Positions 14,149 to 21,235 of a stretch of 22,178 bases of DNA are shown piece by piece (position 1 is the stretch's first letter; every line of letters begins with the position of its first letter). Source of the stretch: an uncultured Adlercreutzia sp. (lineage in GTDB: Bacteria; Actinomycetota; Coriobacteriia; Coriobacteriales; Eggerthellaceae); NCBI GenBank assembly GCA_902478715.1, contig CABSMC010000040.1, positions 1 through 22,178 of the forward strand, written 5' to 3'. Made by a program: the position numbers and the translations under genes. Below the pieces are notes generated by a model, which was not told where the DNA came from, did no database searches, and saw nothing but the letters and a program-made list of their open reading frames with translations.

Positions 14149-15825
14149 CTATGCCCCCAGGGCGCGGTCGGCGGCGAACTGGCCGGCGCGGCGGCCGCCG
14201 GTGCAGGCGCGGCCGTGGCTGGCGCCCGAGATGGTGATGGGGTAATCGCCGAAGAAGAAGTTGCCGGAGCAGTTGCCGGCGGCCCACAGACCCTCGACGG
14301 GATGGGCGTCGGCATCAATGACCTGCTGATTCTCGTTGATCTTCAGGCCGCCCATGGTCACCAGCAGCGTCGTGCCGGCGTGCACGCCGTAGAAGGGAGG
14401 CTCGGTGAGCGAGCTTAGGCACTGCTTGCGCTTCCCGAAGTCCTCGTCGACGCCGGCGGCGCACAGCTCGTTGTAGCGCTCGATGGACTTCTTGGCCGTC
14501 TCCGCGTCGATGCCCTCCATCTTCGCCAGCAGCTCGTCGATGGTGTCGGCCGAAAGGATCGTCCCCTCTTCGATGAACTGCTGGATCTCCTCGGGATTGT
14601 GCAGCGGCGAGCGGAAGTCCTTGCAGACCACCATGCCCATGGCCGGGCCGTCGGTCTCCCACTTGCTGTCCCAGAACACCCACTTCATATGGCGCGGCTG
14701 GGCGTTGTGGGCGCGGCAGACGAAGGCGTAGGGCATGTCCTCGTTGCAGAAGCGCTCGCCCAAGTCGTTCAGGTACAGCCACGGCTGGCGCGTCAGCGGG
14801 ATGGAGGGCATGTGCTCCAGGCCTTCCACGCCCTCGTCGAAGTACATGGGGCAGTGGGGCGCCTCATCGATGGCACCGCCCACCCAGGCACCCATGCGGA
14901 TGCCGTCGCCAGTGTTGTGGGGCGGCGTCGAGATGTTGTGGACATCCTCGGCATGACCGGGGATGAAGGCGTCCATCATCTCCTCGTCGTTGCCGTAGCC
15001 ACCCGTAGCGAGCACGACCGACTTCGCATCGATGCGCACGACGCCCGCGCCTCCCTCGCAAACCACACCGGCCACCGCGCCGCTCTCGTCCTGCACGAGC
15101 TGCTTCGCCTCGGTGTTGAAGCGCACATCGACGCCGAGCTCGCCCGCATAGGCGGTGAACGCCTTGGCCCAGCCGATAGCGAAGGGGGGCTCATAGCCGG
15201 CCTCGCCACCTTCGGCCATCAGCTCGTCGGTGGGCACGATTTGGAAGGCGTCGGTGGCGTAATGCTCGTACCAGGCGTCGGGAATGACCTGCATCTCCAT
15301 GGGCATGGGGGCGATGGTGATGCCGTGGTTCGTCAGCATGTCGGCAGCCCAGTCGAGCGCCTCGGCGGAGTTGTCGACCCACGCCTTCACCACGCGGTAG
15401 TCGCCCCGGTGATCGCCCCAGCGCAGCACCTCCTGCAGCACGTCCTGCTTGCGATCGCGCAAATCGATGCCGGCCTCTAACTGCAGCTTGCCGCCGATGG
15501 CGCCGTAGTCGATACCGCGGAACTGGCCCGCGCCCGTCTTCTCCAGAAGCACCACCTTTGCGCCCTTCTCGGCCGCCGAGCAGGCCGCCGAGAAACCGGC
15601 CATGCCGCCGCCGATGACGACGACGTCGGCGGATTCGGTAGCATCCACCTCGGTGATGGGCTCGGGCGCGGTCTCCCACGTGTAGCCCTCAGGCTCGACC
15701 GGCCCCGTCTCGGCCATGGTCTTGGGCGCGCAGCCCGCAAGCCCGGCCGCGGCTGCGGCAGCGGTGGCAGCGGCTCCCAGTCCCAGGAACCCACGGCGGC
15801 TCAGCTTCATGTTCTCGGTAGTCAC
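14149..15825 (-). CDS. Tat-exported FAD-dependent reductase (fumarate reductase/flavocytochrome c-like flavoprotein), predicted lipoprotein
   Basis: A 558-residue flavoprotein of the fumarate reductase/succinate dehydrogenase flavoprotein family, expected to reduce an organic acceptor outside the membrane. The N-terminus has a twin-arginine motif SRRGFLG (Arg10-Arg11), an Ala-rich stretch and a lipobox LAGC (Cys32). The FAD-binding motif VVVIGGGMAG is at 68-77, and the C-terminal FAD segment includes GLWAAGNCSGNFF. There is no CxxCH haem site and no FMN domain, so electrons must come from another protein. The catalytic His and Arg of true fumarate reductases are not in their usual contexts (LLVTMGG near 490 instead of HHTMGG). 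GTG 15825 was chosen because AGGAGGG lies 5 bases before it. It is divergent from a LuxR regulator and has its own terminator. Confidence 0.9.
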   Translation of the reverse strand: MTTENMKLSRRGFLGLGAAATAAAAAAGLAGCAPKTMAETGPVEPEGYTWETAPEPITEVDATESADVVVIGGGMAGFSAACSAAEKGAKVVLLEKTGAGQFRGIDYGAIGGKLQLEAGIDLRDRKQDVLQEVLRWGDHRGDYRVVKAWVDNSAEALDWAADMLTNHGITIAPMPMEMQVIPDAWYEHYATDAFQIVPTDELMAEGGEAGYEPPFAIGWAKAFTAYAGELGVDVRFNTEAKQLVQDESGAVAGVVCEGGAGVVRIDAKSVVLATGGYGNDEEMMDAFIPGHAEDVHNISTPPHNTGDGIRMGAWVGGAIDEAPHCPMYFDEGVEGLEHMPSIPLTRQPWLYLNDLGERFCNEDMPYAFVCRAHNAQPRHMKWVFWDSKWETDGPAMGMVVCKDFRSPLHNPEEIQQFIEEGTILSADTIDELLAKMEGIDAETAKKSIERYNELCAAGVDEDFGKRKQCLSSLTEPPFYGVHAGTTLLVTMGGLKINENQQVIDADAHPVEGLWAAGNCSGNFFFGDYPITISGASHGRACTGGRRAGQFAADRALGA

Positions 15826-15885
15826 AATGTCCCTCCTTTTCGGTTGATCGATGACTCCCATCATGGGCTCGAAAAGCACTTTCGT

Positions 15886-15930
15886 CTATCGGTGCGAAAC
15901 GAGTATTCCCACGTCAGGGCTATCGGTAAA
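15886..15930. promoter_or_regulatory. Promoter and direct repeats in the flavin reductase/LuxR divergent spacer
   Basis: CTATCGGT occurs twice in the same orientation (15886-15893 and 15920-15927), 34 bases apart, about three helical turns. On the minus strand TTTACC (15930-15925) and AATACT (15907-15902) form a promoter candidate with a 17-base spacer for the flavin reductase gene. One repeat overlaps its -35, and the other lies just after the expected start. Regulator binding is inferred. Confidence 0.4.
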
Positions 15931-15988
15931 AAGTGATGATTGACGGGAAAAGCCCCGATGTGACACTATGGCCCCGGAGGTGGTGGCC

Positions 15989-17557
15989 GTGTTCGCCCGC
16001 TGGTGGGACAACTTTCAGGAAAGCTGCGATGTGCGCTTGGCCGTCGGCTGCGGATGCGCCGCGGCCTGGGTGCTGCTCGTCGCCCTCTCGCCGGTGGTCT
16101 CCACCGCGTCCACGTTTATCGAAAGCGGGATCACGTGGCGCAGCGGCCTGGTCGCTGGCGCGCTGATCACGTTTGCAGCCATGGCGATGCTCGGCTCGCG
16201 CCCGCACGTTCCGAACATTCCGGCAAGCTCCTCGCCCACGGTGCCTTTACTGGTTGCTGCCGCGCTGCTCTCTCCTATCGGAGCGCTCCTGCATAGCAGT
16301 GCCATCGGCATGGGCCCCAACAGCCCCAATGCACTAGCGGCCGCTGCGGGCTTTCTGGCCGGCGGCGGACTGGCAGCCCTTATCGTCGGCTGGGCCGCGC
16401 CCTTCGGCGCCATTCGCCTGCGCAAGCGCGTCGTCGGCACCGTCGCCTCCATCTTCACGGGCGGAGCACTGTATATCGCTATTGCGCTTTTGCCCCATTC
16501 CATCGCCTTTGTCCTCTCGCTCGCCCTGGCCCCCGCCTCCCTGTTCTTCGCCATGCTGATCGAACGCTTTCCCGACCCAACAGTCGACGGAGAAACTCCG
16601 GTGCCGCAGGAAAGCGCCTCCGAGCCGCTTCACCCCGCACGCCTCATAGGATCTGAGCTTTCCCTGGCCGCCGTCGTCTACGGCGCGCTGTTCGCACTCG
16701 CCGGCCACACCCTCCCCGGAATCGAGGACGCATGGCTGGCCTCCACACTGCCCGGGCTTGCCAACGTGGGCGTTTTCCTTATATCCGAAACCATTCTCAC
16801 GCTCTACATGGTGAAGCGCGTCCGTCGCGAAAATCCCCGCGTGGCCTACCGCCCTGCCACCGTCCTCGTGGCTATCGGTTTCCTGTTCGTTCCCTTCGTC
16901 GGAGCCACCGGCGCCCTGCTCTGTATGGCCGTAGCCTTCGCAGGATTCGGCTGCTTTCTCGTGTATTTATGGATTGTGATGGGAAATCTCAGTCAACGTT
17001 GGAACACCGCGCCTCTGCCCACGGCCGCCTTCGGCTTCGCGCTTCTCTTCTTAGGAATCGTTCTCGGCGAAGCAGCTGCGTGGATCCTATACCGCTCTTC
17101 CGTCGCCATCGGATATCCGGCCACCGTCAGCATCGTCTCACTGTTCATGCTCGTCGTGCTTGCGTGGAACATGACCGACGGCTCCCGCTACGCGCAGGAG
17201 ACCGTCGCCATGGGCGGCGTCCCCATCGGTTCCGAGAACGGCAACGGACAGGGCGCCTTGGGGAATGCCGACGCTGAAGCTGGCACCGGTGGTGCCGCAA
17301 CCCCCGCCGATGACGCCAAGCTGCGCGCCGCTACCGAGACCTACGGCCTGTCCCCGCGCGAGGTGGAGGTAGTGGCGCTCCTCTTGCGTGGCCGGTCCAT
17401 CCCCTACATCTGCGACGAGCTGTTCATCGCCAAGAGCACAGCGCAAACCCACGTCCGCCACATCTACGCCAAAATGGATATCACCGGCGGCCGCCAAGAG
17501 CTCCTCGACCGTCTGGAAACGGGAATAACCACAAATCGTCCTTTCCCTGGCATCTGA
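15989..17557 (+). CDS. Membrane-embedded LuxR family transcriptional regulator (about 12 TM plus C-terminal HTH)
   Basis: A one-component regulator whose sensor is a membrane domain. About 12 hydrophobic segments fill the first 400 residues. A Gly/Ala-rich linker follows, and a LuxR/GerE helix-turn-helix starts with LSPREVEVVALLLRGRS and continues IAKSTAQTHVRHIYAKMDI near the C-terminus. There is no receiver domain. The start is a choice between ATG 15968, with no visible ribosome binding site (529 residues), and GTG 15989, which has GGAGG 8 bases upstream (522 residues) and is preferred. It is divergent from the Tat-exported flavin reductase. Regulator-reductase pairs of this kind are common in Eggerthellaceae, as recalled, so it most likely controls that gene in response to the acceptor. 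Confidence 0.9.
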   Translation: MFARWWDNFQESCDVRLAVGCGCAAAWVLLVALSPVVSTASTFIESGITWRSGLVAGALITFAAMAMLGSRPHVPNIPASSSPTVPLLVAAALLSPIGALLHSSAIGMGPNSPNALAAAAGFLAGGGLAALIVGWAAPFGAIRLRKRVVGTVASIFTGGALYIAIALLPHSIAFVLSLALAPASLFFAMLIERFPDPTVDGETPVPQESASEPLHPARLIGSELSLAAVVYGALFALAGHTLPGIEDAWLASTLPGLANVGVFLISETILTLYMVKRVRRENPRVAYRPATVLVAIGFLFVPFVGATGALLCMAVAFAGFGCFLVYLWIVMGNLSQRWNTAPLPTAAFGFALLFLGIVLGEAAAWILYRSSVAIGYPATVSIVSLFMLVVLAWNMTDGSRYAQETVAMGGVPIGSENGNGQGALGNADAEAGTGGAATPADDAKLRAATETYGLSPREVEVVALLLRGRSIPYICDELFIAKSTAQTHVRHIYAKMDITGGRQELLDRLETGITTNRPFPGI

Positions 17558-17660
17558 AATTCACGCGCGACTCGCTCCATTGGGGAACCACGGCCACCGG
17601 TATTGAAATCGTTAGCCTCATTGACTGGCTCTGCGCTGGGGAAGCCAAGGGTCGCTGAGC

Positions 17661-18332
17661 TCACCCTTCGGTGGCCGCAGCGCTTCCGGAAAACGAGATG
17701 GGATCGCCCAGAAACGTCGGAAGCGGCTGCACGATCGCCGTGAGGAAATCCTTGTTCCGGGCCAGCACCTCGCGCACCTCGCGAGCCTCTTGCCCAGCGT
17801 AGGAGCGCAGGTCGGCCGACACCCCGTAGGCGTCAAGCCCGAGGCGTTCCGCCACGTAAAGCGCACGGTACAGGTGGTACTCCTGGGAAACGACCACGAT
17901 GCGCTTCGCTCCGAACACATCGCGCGCCCGGTACATGCTCTCGTAGGTGGAGAAGCCCGCATGGTCCATGAACACGTCGTCCGCCGGAAGCCCCGCCTGC
18001 ACGGCTGCCTTCCGCATGACGTTCACCTCGTCGTAGTCGGCGCGTCCGTGATCGCCGCTCATCAGCAGCTTCGGCGACGTGCCGTTCTCGTACAGCGCGA
18101 CGCCGCACACGATGCGATCCGCCAGCATGTCGCTCGGGCGTCCGTCGGGATGCACCCCGCACCCGAGCACCAGCACGCAATCCACGTCGCCGAGCGCCGC
18201 CGCCTCGTCAACCGACACGATGCGCGGGCCGGCGGAAGAGCGCACATGGGCATCAACCGCGAAGACCGCCACGGTGCAGAGAACGCCGAGCGCCAGCGCA
18301 CCCAGTCCGATTCTTTTCAGCCACGTGCCCAT
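17661..18332 (-). CDS. SanA/YdcF family (DUF218) envelope protein
   Basis: A 223-residue protein with one N-terminal membrane segment (about residues 7-28) and the rest probably outside the membrane. The DUF218 domain shows VDCVLVLGCGVHPDGRPSDM near 50-69, LLMSGDHGRADYDEVNVMRK near 88-107, a DHAGFSTYESMYRARDVF segment, and VVVSQEYHLYRALYVAERLG. The motif order matches E. coli SanA, linked to vancomycin exclusion at high temperature. The biochemical activity of the family is not settled. AAGGAGG lies 8 bases before ATG 18332. It converges on the LuxR gene, and a 478-base repeat-bearing spacer lies upstream. Confidence 0.88.
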   Translation of the reverse strand: MGTWLKRIGLGALALGVLCTVAVFAVDAHVRSSAGPRIVSVDEAAALGDVDCVLVLGCGVHPDGRPSDMLADRIVCGVALYENGTSPKLLMSGDHGRADYDEVNVMRKAAVQAGLPADDVFMDHAGFSTYESMYRARDVFGAKRIVVVSQEYHLYRALYVAERLGLDAYGVSADLRSYAGQEAREVREVLARNKDFLTAIVQPLPTFLGDPISFSGSAAATEG

Positions 18333-18810
18333 GCCTCATCCTCCTTACCGTCTGGGACGAATATACCCCGCTCGCTCGGCAAGCAGAATCAAGTTAAGGA
18401 AAACGTAAGCGACATTCAAAACCTTTCCAGAGCCTACTTCGAGGGATCTTCCAACGCCTGCTTGAGGCCGATCTCCCGAAAAGCACGACTGCGGAAGAGG
18501 CAGACATCCAGACTCGGTAAACGGAAAGCGCTGTTTCTGCGTGAAATCTTGAGTTATAAGCGTCTCGGAACGAGAAATCTTGCCATAATTTGCGAAATTC
18601 GATAATAATGGCAGCGAACTTCCCACTTTTGACGCTGATAACTCGCGATTTCGTGCAAAAACCGACACCTTCGTTAACCAGACAGGTAGCGCGAACGGCC
18701 GAAGCCTCCTTCGCCAGTCAGGCAGACAACGTAAGCAACCCCGGCTTGCCTCACAAGCCAGCGAAAGTCCGTTTCGCCAGCCGCCGGCCACTTGTTCCGT
18801 CGATCTCGGC
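18333..18810. other. 478-base spacer without a supported gene
   Basis: It separates two minus-strand genes. A frame open across most of it (18345-18791, minus) has no family features and runs through the inverted repeat, so it is not called. The repeat at 18514-18681 fills the middle; the flanks show nothing recognisable. Confidence 0.5.
18514..18681. repeat. Imperfect inverted repeat, family 2 (51-base arms)
   Basis: Arms 18514-18564 and 18631-18681 align inverted without gaps at 35 of 51 bases. The inner 31 bases, containing GAAATCTTGAGTTATAAGCG on the left, match at about 25. Nested inside are TGCCAT (18581-18586) and ATGGCA (18608-18613), so the whole 168 bases can fold as a long interrupted hairpin. 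The loop region is AT-rich compared with the genes. It looks like two diverged, opposed copies of a small element. Confidence 0.65.
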
Positions 18811-19020
18811 CTATTCCGCCAACCGCTTGAAGCGCACGGTTTGCTGCTTCATGGATATCTTGCCCACTTCCCAGCCGTGGGGCAGAAGCTCCTTTTTGTA
18901 GTTGAGAAACGAGTGGTCCAAAGGGACACCGGCGATAGCGCCGATCTCGTCGAAGGTGAGCGTCAGCTCATCGCCCTCCTGGGTTTCCACGTAGCCCCAC
19001 AGCTTGTCGTACTTGCTCAT
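18811..19020 (-). CDS. Small conserved hypothetical protein (DUF7662-like)
   Basis: A 69-residue protein of unknown function, starting MSKYDKLWGYVE. The pattern KYDxLWxYL, then LTFDEIGAIAGVPL, HSFLNYKKEL, GWEVGKI and a final VRFKRL resembles the small domain I recall as DUF7662; this was not checked against a database. It is probably a soluble two-layer alpha/beta domain. ATG 19020 has AGAGA about 8 bases upstream. An ATG at 19041 would add seven residues with a weaker site. It is divergent from the riboswitch-controlled symporter and is probably transcribed alone. Confidence 0.65.
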   Translation of the reverse strand: MSKYDKLWGYVETQEGDELTLTFDEIGAIAGVPLDHSFLNYKKELLPHGWEVGKISMKQQTVRFKRLAE

Positions 19021-19191
19021 GGCGATCTCTTTCTTTGGCATTCCGCTTTCTTTGCCGCCAGTCTAGCACGGGCACTACGCCCGGGTCACATTCGTAGGCA
19101 TCCCGCAACCACTGTGAGGGCGCTCCGGTCGCAACATTGCGCGGCATTGCGACATTGCGGGGGCAACGCGTAACGTTGAGCGAAATAGTTG

Positions 19192-19220
19192 TTGATCGAC
19201 GCCGCGTCAGGGCGTATAGT
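19192..19220 (+). promoter_or_regulatory. Promoter of the riboswitch-symporter transcript
   Basis: TTGATC (19192-19197) and TATAGT (19215-19220) are separated by exactly 17 bases, matching consensus at 4 and 5 of 6 positions. Predicted start is near 19227, giving a leader of about 280 bases that contains the glycine aptamer. Confidence 0.65.
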
Positions 19221-19343
19221 GGCCGAGTCAATATTTCTGTGAGGCCTTCGGAATGCCGAGGCGCTCGCGCGAACGGCAAAGCGGTTCGTCCGCAGCGCCA
19301 CAACAGCGCAAGCGCGACATAAGCAAACCGGGGGCGGAGAAAA

Positions 19344-19437
19344 CTCTGGAGAACTCTTAAGTGAGTGCCGAAGGTGCAAGGCTTGCGCGCGGACGACCTC
19401 CGCAGGCAAGCCGAATCTCTCAGGCAAACGGACAGAG
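19344..19437 (+). promoter_or_regulatory. Glycine riboswitch aptamer (gcvT-type)
   Basis: The conserved glycine aptamer strings are present in order: GGAGA, GCCGAAGGTGCAA, then CTCTCAGGCAAACGGACAGAG. P1 is formed by CTCTG (19344-19348) with CAGAG (19433-19437), and P3 by GGCTTGC (19380-19386) with GCAAGCC (19406-19412). It lies between a good promoter and a sodium:alanine/glycine symporter gene, a known riboswitch target. Only one aptamer is visible. The 117 bases before it hold a GCCTTCGG/CCGAGGC hairpin (19244-19262), not a second recognisable aptamer. Confidence 0.93.
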
Positions 19438-19448
19438 CGATGACGCGA

Positions 19449-19508
19449 CTTCTTCGGCCGCCCACGCATGAGTTCCCCTGAGTTTTCTCGCGAGAAGAAG
19501 GGAATGCC
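19449..19508 (+). promoter_or_regulatory. Putative expression platform of the glycine riboswitch
   Basis: CTTCTTC (19449-19455) can pair with GAAGAAG (19494-19500), which overlaps the ribosome binding site of the symporter (AAGGGA, 19498-19503, 5 bases before GTG 19509). A competing palindrome TTCTCGCGAGAA lies between them (from about 19485). No T-run is present, so control of translation is more likely than termination. The direction of the switch cannot be read. Confidence 0.5.
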
Positions 19509-20984
19509 GTGGAAGAGGCGCTGCTTGGTATCGTTACCACCATCAACAATTACCTATCCAACTACATCCTGATCATTCTGCTGCTCGGCATGGGCATCTG
19601 GTTCACCGTGCGTACAAAGGCGATCCAGTTCCGCTGCTTCGGCGAGGGCTGGCGCCGCGTGTTCGGCAACTTCAGCCTGCGCGGCGGCAACCAGGGCGGC
19701 GGCATGACGTCGTTCCAGGCGCTTTCCACCGCCATCGCGGCCCAGGTGGGCACTGGCAACATCGTGGGCGCGTGCGGCGCCATCATCGTTGGCGGCCCGG
19801 GCGCCATCTTCTGGATGTGGATCATCGCGCTTCTGGGCATGGCCACCAACTACGCCGAGGCCGTCATGGCTCAGAAGACCCGCGTGGTCGACGAGGACGG
19901 CACGGTGCACGGCGGCCCGGTGTACTACATCACCACGGCCTTCAAGGGCAATGGGGGCAAGTTCCTCGCCGGGTTCTTCGCCGTGGCCATCATTCTGGCG
20001 CTCGGCTTCATGGGCTGCATGGTGCAGTCGAACTCCATCGCCGAGACCATGAACACCGCCTTCGGCATCCCCACCTGGGTCATGGGGCTTATCGTGGTCA
20101 TTCTGGCCGGCACCGTGTTCATCGGCGGCGTGTCCCGTCTGGCCGCCGTCACCGAGAAGATCGTGCCCGTCATGGCCATCCTCTACGTGCTCGGGTCGCT
20201 TGTCGTGCTCATCATGAACGCCGCCAACATCCCGGCCACCTTCGCGCTCATCTTCCAGTGCGCCTTCAACCCCGACGCCACCGTGGGCGGTGCCACCTTC
20301 GGCATCATCGCCGCCATCAGCCAGGGCGCCAAGCGCGGCCTGTTCTCCAACGAGGCCGGCATGGGCTCCACCCCGCACGCCCACGCGCTGGCCGAGGTGA
20401 AGGATCCGCACGAGCAGGGCGTCGTGGCCATGATCGGCGTGTTCGTGGACACCATCATCGTCGTCACGATGACCGCGCTCGTGGTGCTGTCGGTGCTCTA
20501 CGTGGGCGACGGCACGCTGGCCACCGGCGACTACGCGACGCTCACCGCCGAGACCATCACCAAGACCAACATCGCCCAGCTGGCCTTCGGGCAGTTCTTC
20601 GGCGCGAACGTGGGCGCCTGGTTCGTGGCCATCTGCCTGCTGTTCTTCGCCTTCTCCACCATCCTTTCGTGGAACCTGTTCGCTAAGCTGAACGTGGAGT
20701 GGCTCTTCGGAAAGCGCGCCGTGCTGCCCTTCACCATCATCGCGCTGGCCTTCATCTTCATGGGCTCGCTGCTCTCCAACGACCTGGTGTGGGAGCTCGC
20801 CGACATGTTCAACCAGCTGATGGTCATCCCCAACGCCATCGCGCTGTTCGCGCTGTCCGGCGCGGTGCTCGCCATCGCCAACGCCAAGCACGACAAGCGC
20901 GCGTTGGATGCGGCCGAAGAGAAGCTAGAGGACCAGGAACGCGCCGCCATCAACGCCATGGCGGAAGAGGACAAGCGGAAGTAG
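19509..20984 (+). CDS. Sodium:alanine/glycine symporter (AGCS family)
   Basis: A Na+-coupled amino acid importer of the inner membrane, 491 residues, normal for the family, with about 11 membrane segments. Marks are GGGMTSFQALSTAIAAQVGTGN near 64-85 (substrate and sodium binding region), GGPGAIFWMWIIALLGMAT, HGGPVYYI, and the segment GLFSNEAGMGSTPHAHA. The C-terminus is a charged cytosolic tail (KLEDQERAAINAMAEEDKRK). GTG 19509 follows AAGGGA. The glycine riboswitch upstream indicates that glycine is a substrate or signal, in addition to alanine. It ends before a UUCG-looped terminator. Confidence 0.95.
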   Translation: MEEALLGIVTTINNYLSNYILIILLLGMGIWFTVRTKAIQFRCFGEGWRRVFGNFSLRGGNQGGGMTSFQALSTAIAAQVGTGNIVGACGAIIVGGPGAIFWMWIIALLGMATNYAEAVMAQKTRVVDEDGTVHGGPVYYITTAFKGNGGKFLAGFFAVAIILALGFMGCMVQSNSIAETMNTAFGIPTWVMGLIVVILAGTVFIGGVSRLAAVTEKIVPVMAILYVLGSLVVLIMNAANIPATFALIFQCAFNPDATVGGATFGIIAAISQGAKRGLFSNEAGMGSTPHAHALAEVKDPHEQGVVAMIGVFVDTIIVVTMTALVVLSVLYVGDGTLATGDYATLTAETITKTNIAQLAFGQFFGANVGAWFVAICLLFFAFSTILSWNLFAKLNVEWLFGKRAVLPFTIIALAFIFMGSLLSNDLVWELADMFNQLMVIPNAIALFALSGAVLAIANAKHDKRALDAAEEKLEDQERAAINAMAEEDKRK

Positions 20985-21028
20985 CGCTTCCCCAGCTAGC
21001 GCTTAGCCGATGTCGGATACCTTGCCAC

Positions 21029-21050
21029 GGGGCGGCCTTCGGGTCGCCTC
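21029..21050 (+). terminator. Terminator hairpin of the symporter gene
   Basis: GGGGCGGCC (21029-21037), the tetraloop TTCG and GGTCGCCTC (21042-21050) form a 9-bp stem with two G-U pairs, then TTCTGGTTT. It lies 44 bases after the stop codon. Confidence 0.75.
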
Positions 21051-21107
21051 TTCTGGTTTGGGAAGCGCGCAACAGCCGGGGCGCAAGTCGACCGAACCTG
21101 CCAGAAC

Positions 21108-21227
21108 GTGCAGGATTTTGCGATTGGGAGAGTCCCTCTTGCTTGAATTGTGCAAGATTTTTCGATTGGGAGAGTCATTCTCGGGTTTTCCAAGCGAGCA
21201 GGCTCTCCCTATCGAAAAATCCCGCAC
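21108..21227. repeat. Three-copy 27-base repeat, family 3 (two direct, one inverted)
   Basis: Copies are at 21108-21134 and 21150-21176 (plus; starts 42 bases apart; 25/27 identical) and 21201-21227 (inverted; 23/27 to the second). The core is GATTTTTCGATTGGGAGAG with small changes. The second and third copies can form a 27-bp hairpin with a 24-base loop, between convergent genes. The copies are close, but two direct copies and one inverted are not CRISPR-like. Confidence 0.85.
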
Positions 21228-21235
21228 AAAACCCG

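Noticed and set aside
17591..17677. CGGCCACCG/CGGTGGCCG inverted repeat as a terminator of the LuxR gene
   Set aside because: A 9-base stem with a 69-base loop, the right arm lying inside the SanA/YdcF-like gene; probably chance in GC-rich DNA.
18345..18791. Possible 148-residue gene on the minus strand in the spacer
   Set aside because: No recognisable domain, no good ribosome binding site, and it runs through the imperfect inverted repeat.
19227..19343. First aptamer of a tandem glycine riboswitch
   Set aside because: A GCCGAGG-like string and a GGCAAAGCGG string are present, but the conserved CTCTCAGGCAAA context and P1 pairing are absent.
19554..20891. A 445-codon open frame opposite the symporter
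   Set aside because: Gly/His/Asp-rich antisense frame with no family features.
21108..21227. CRISPR array
   Set aside because: Only three units, one inverted, irregular spacing and no cas genes nearby.
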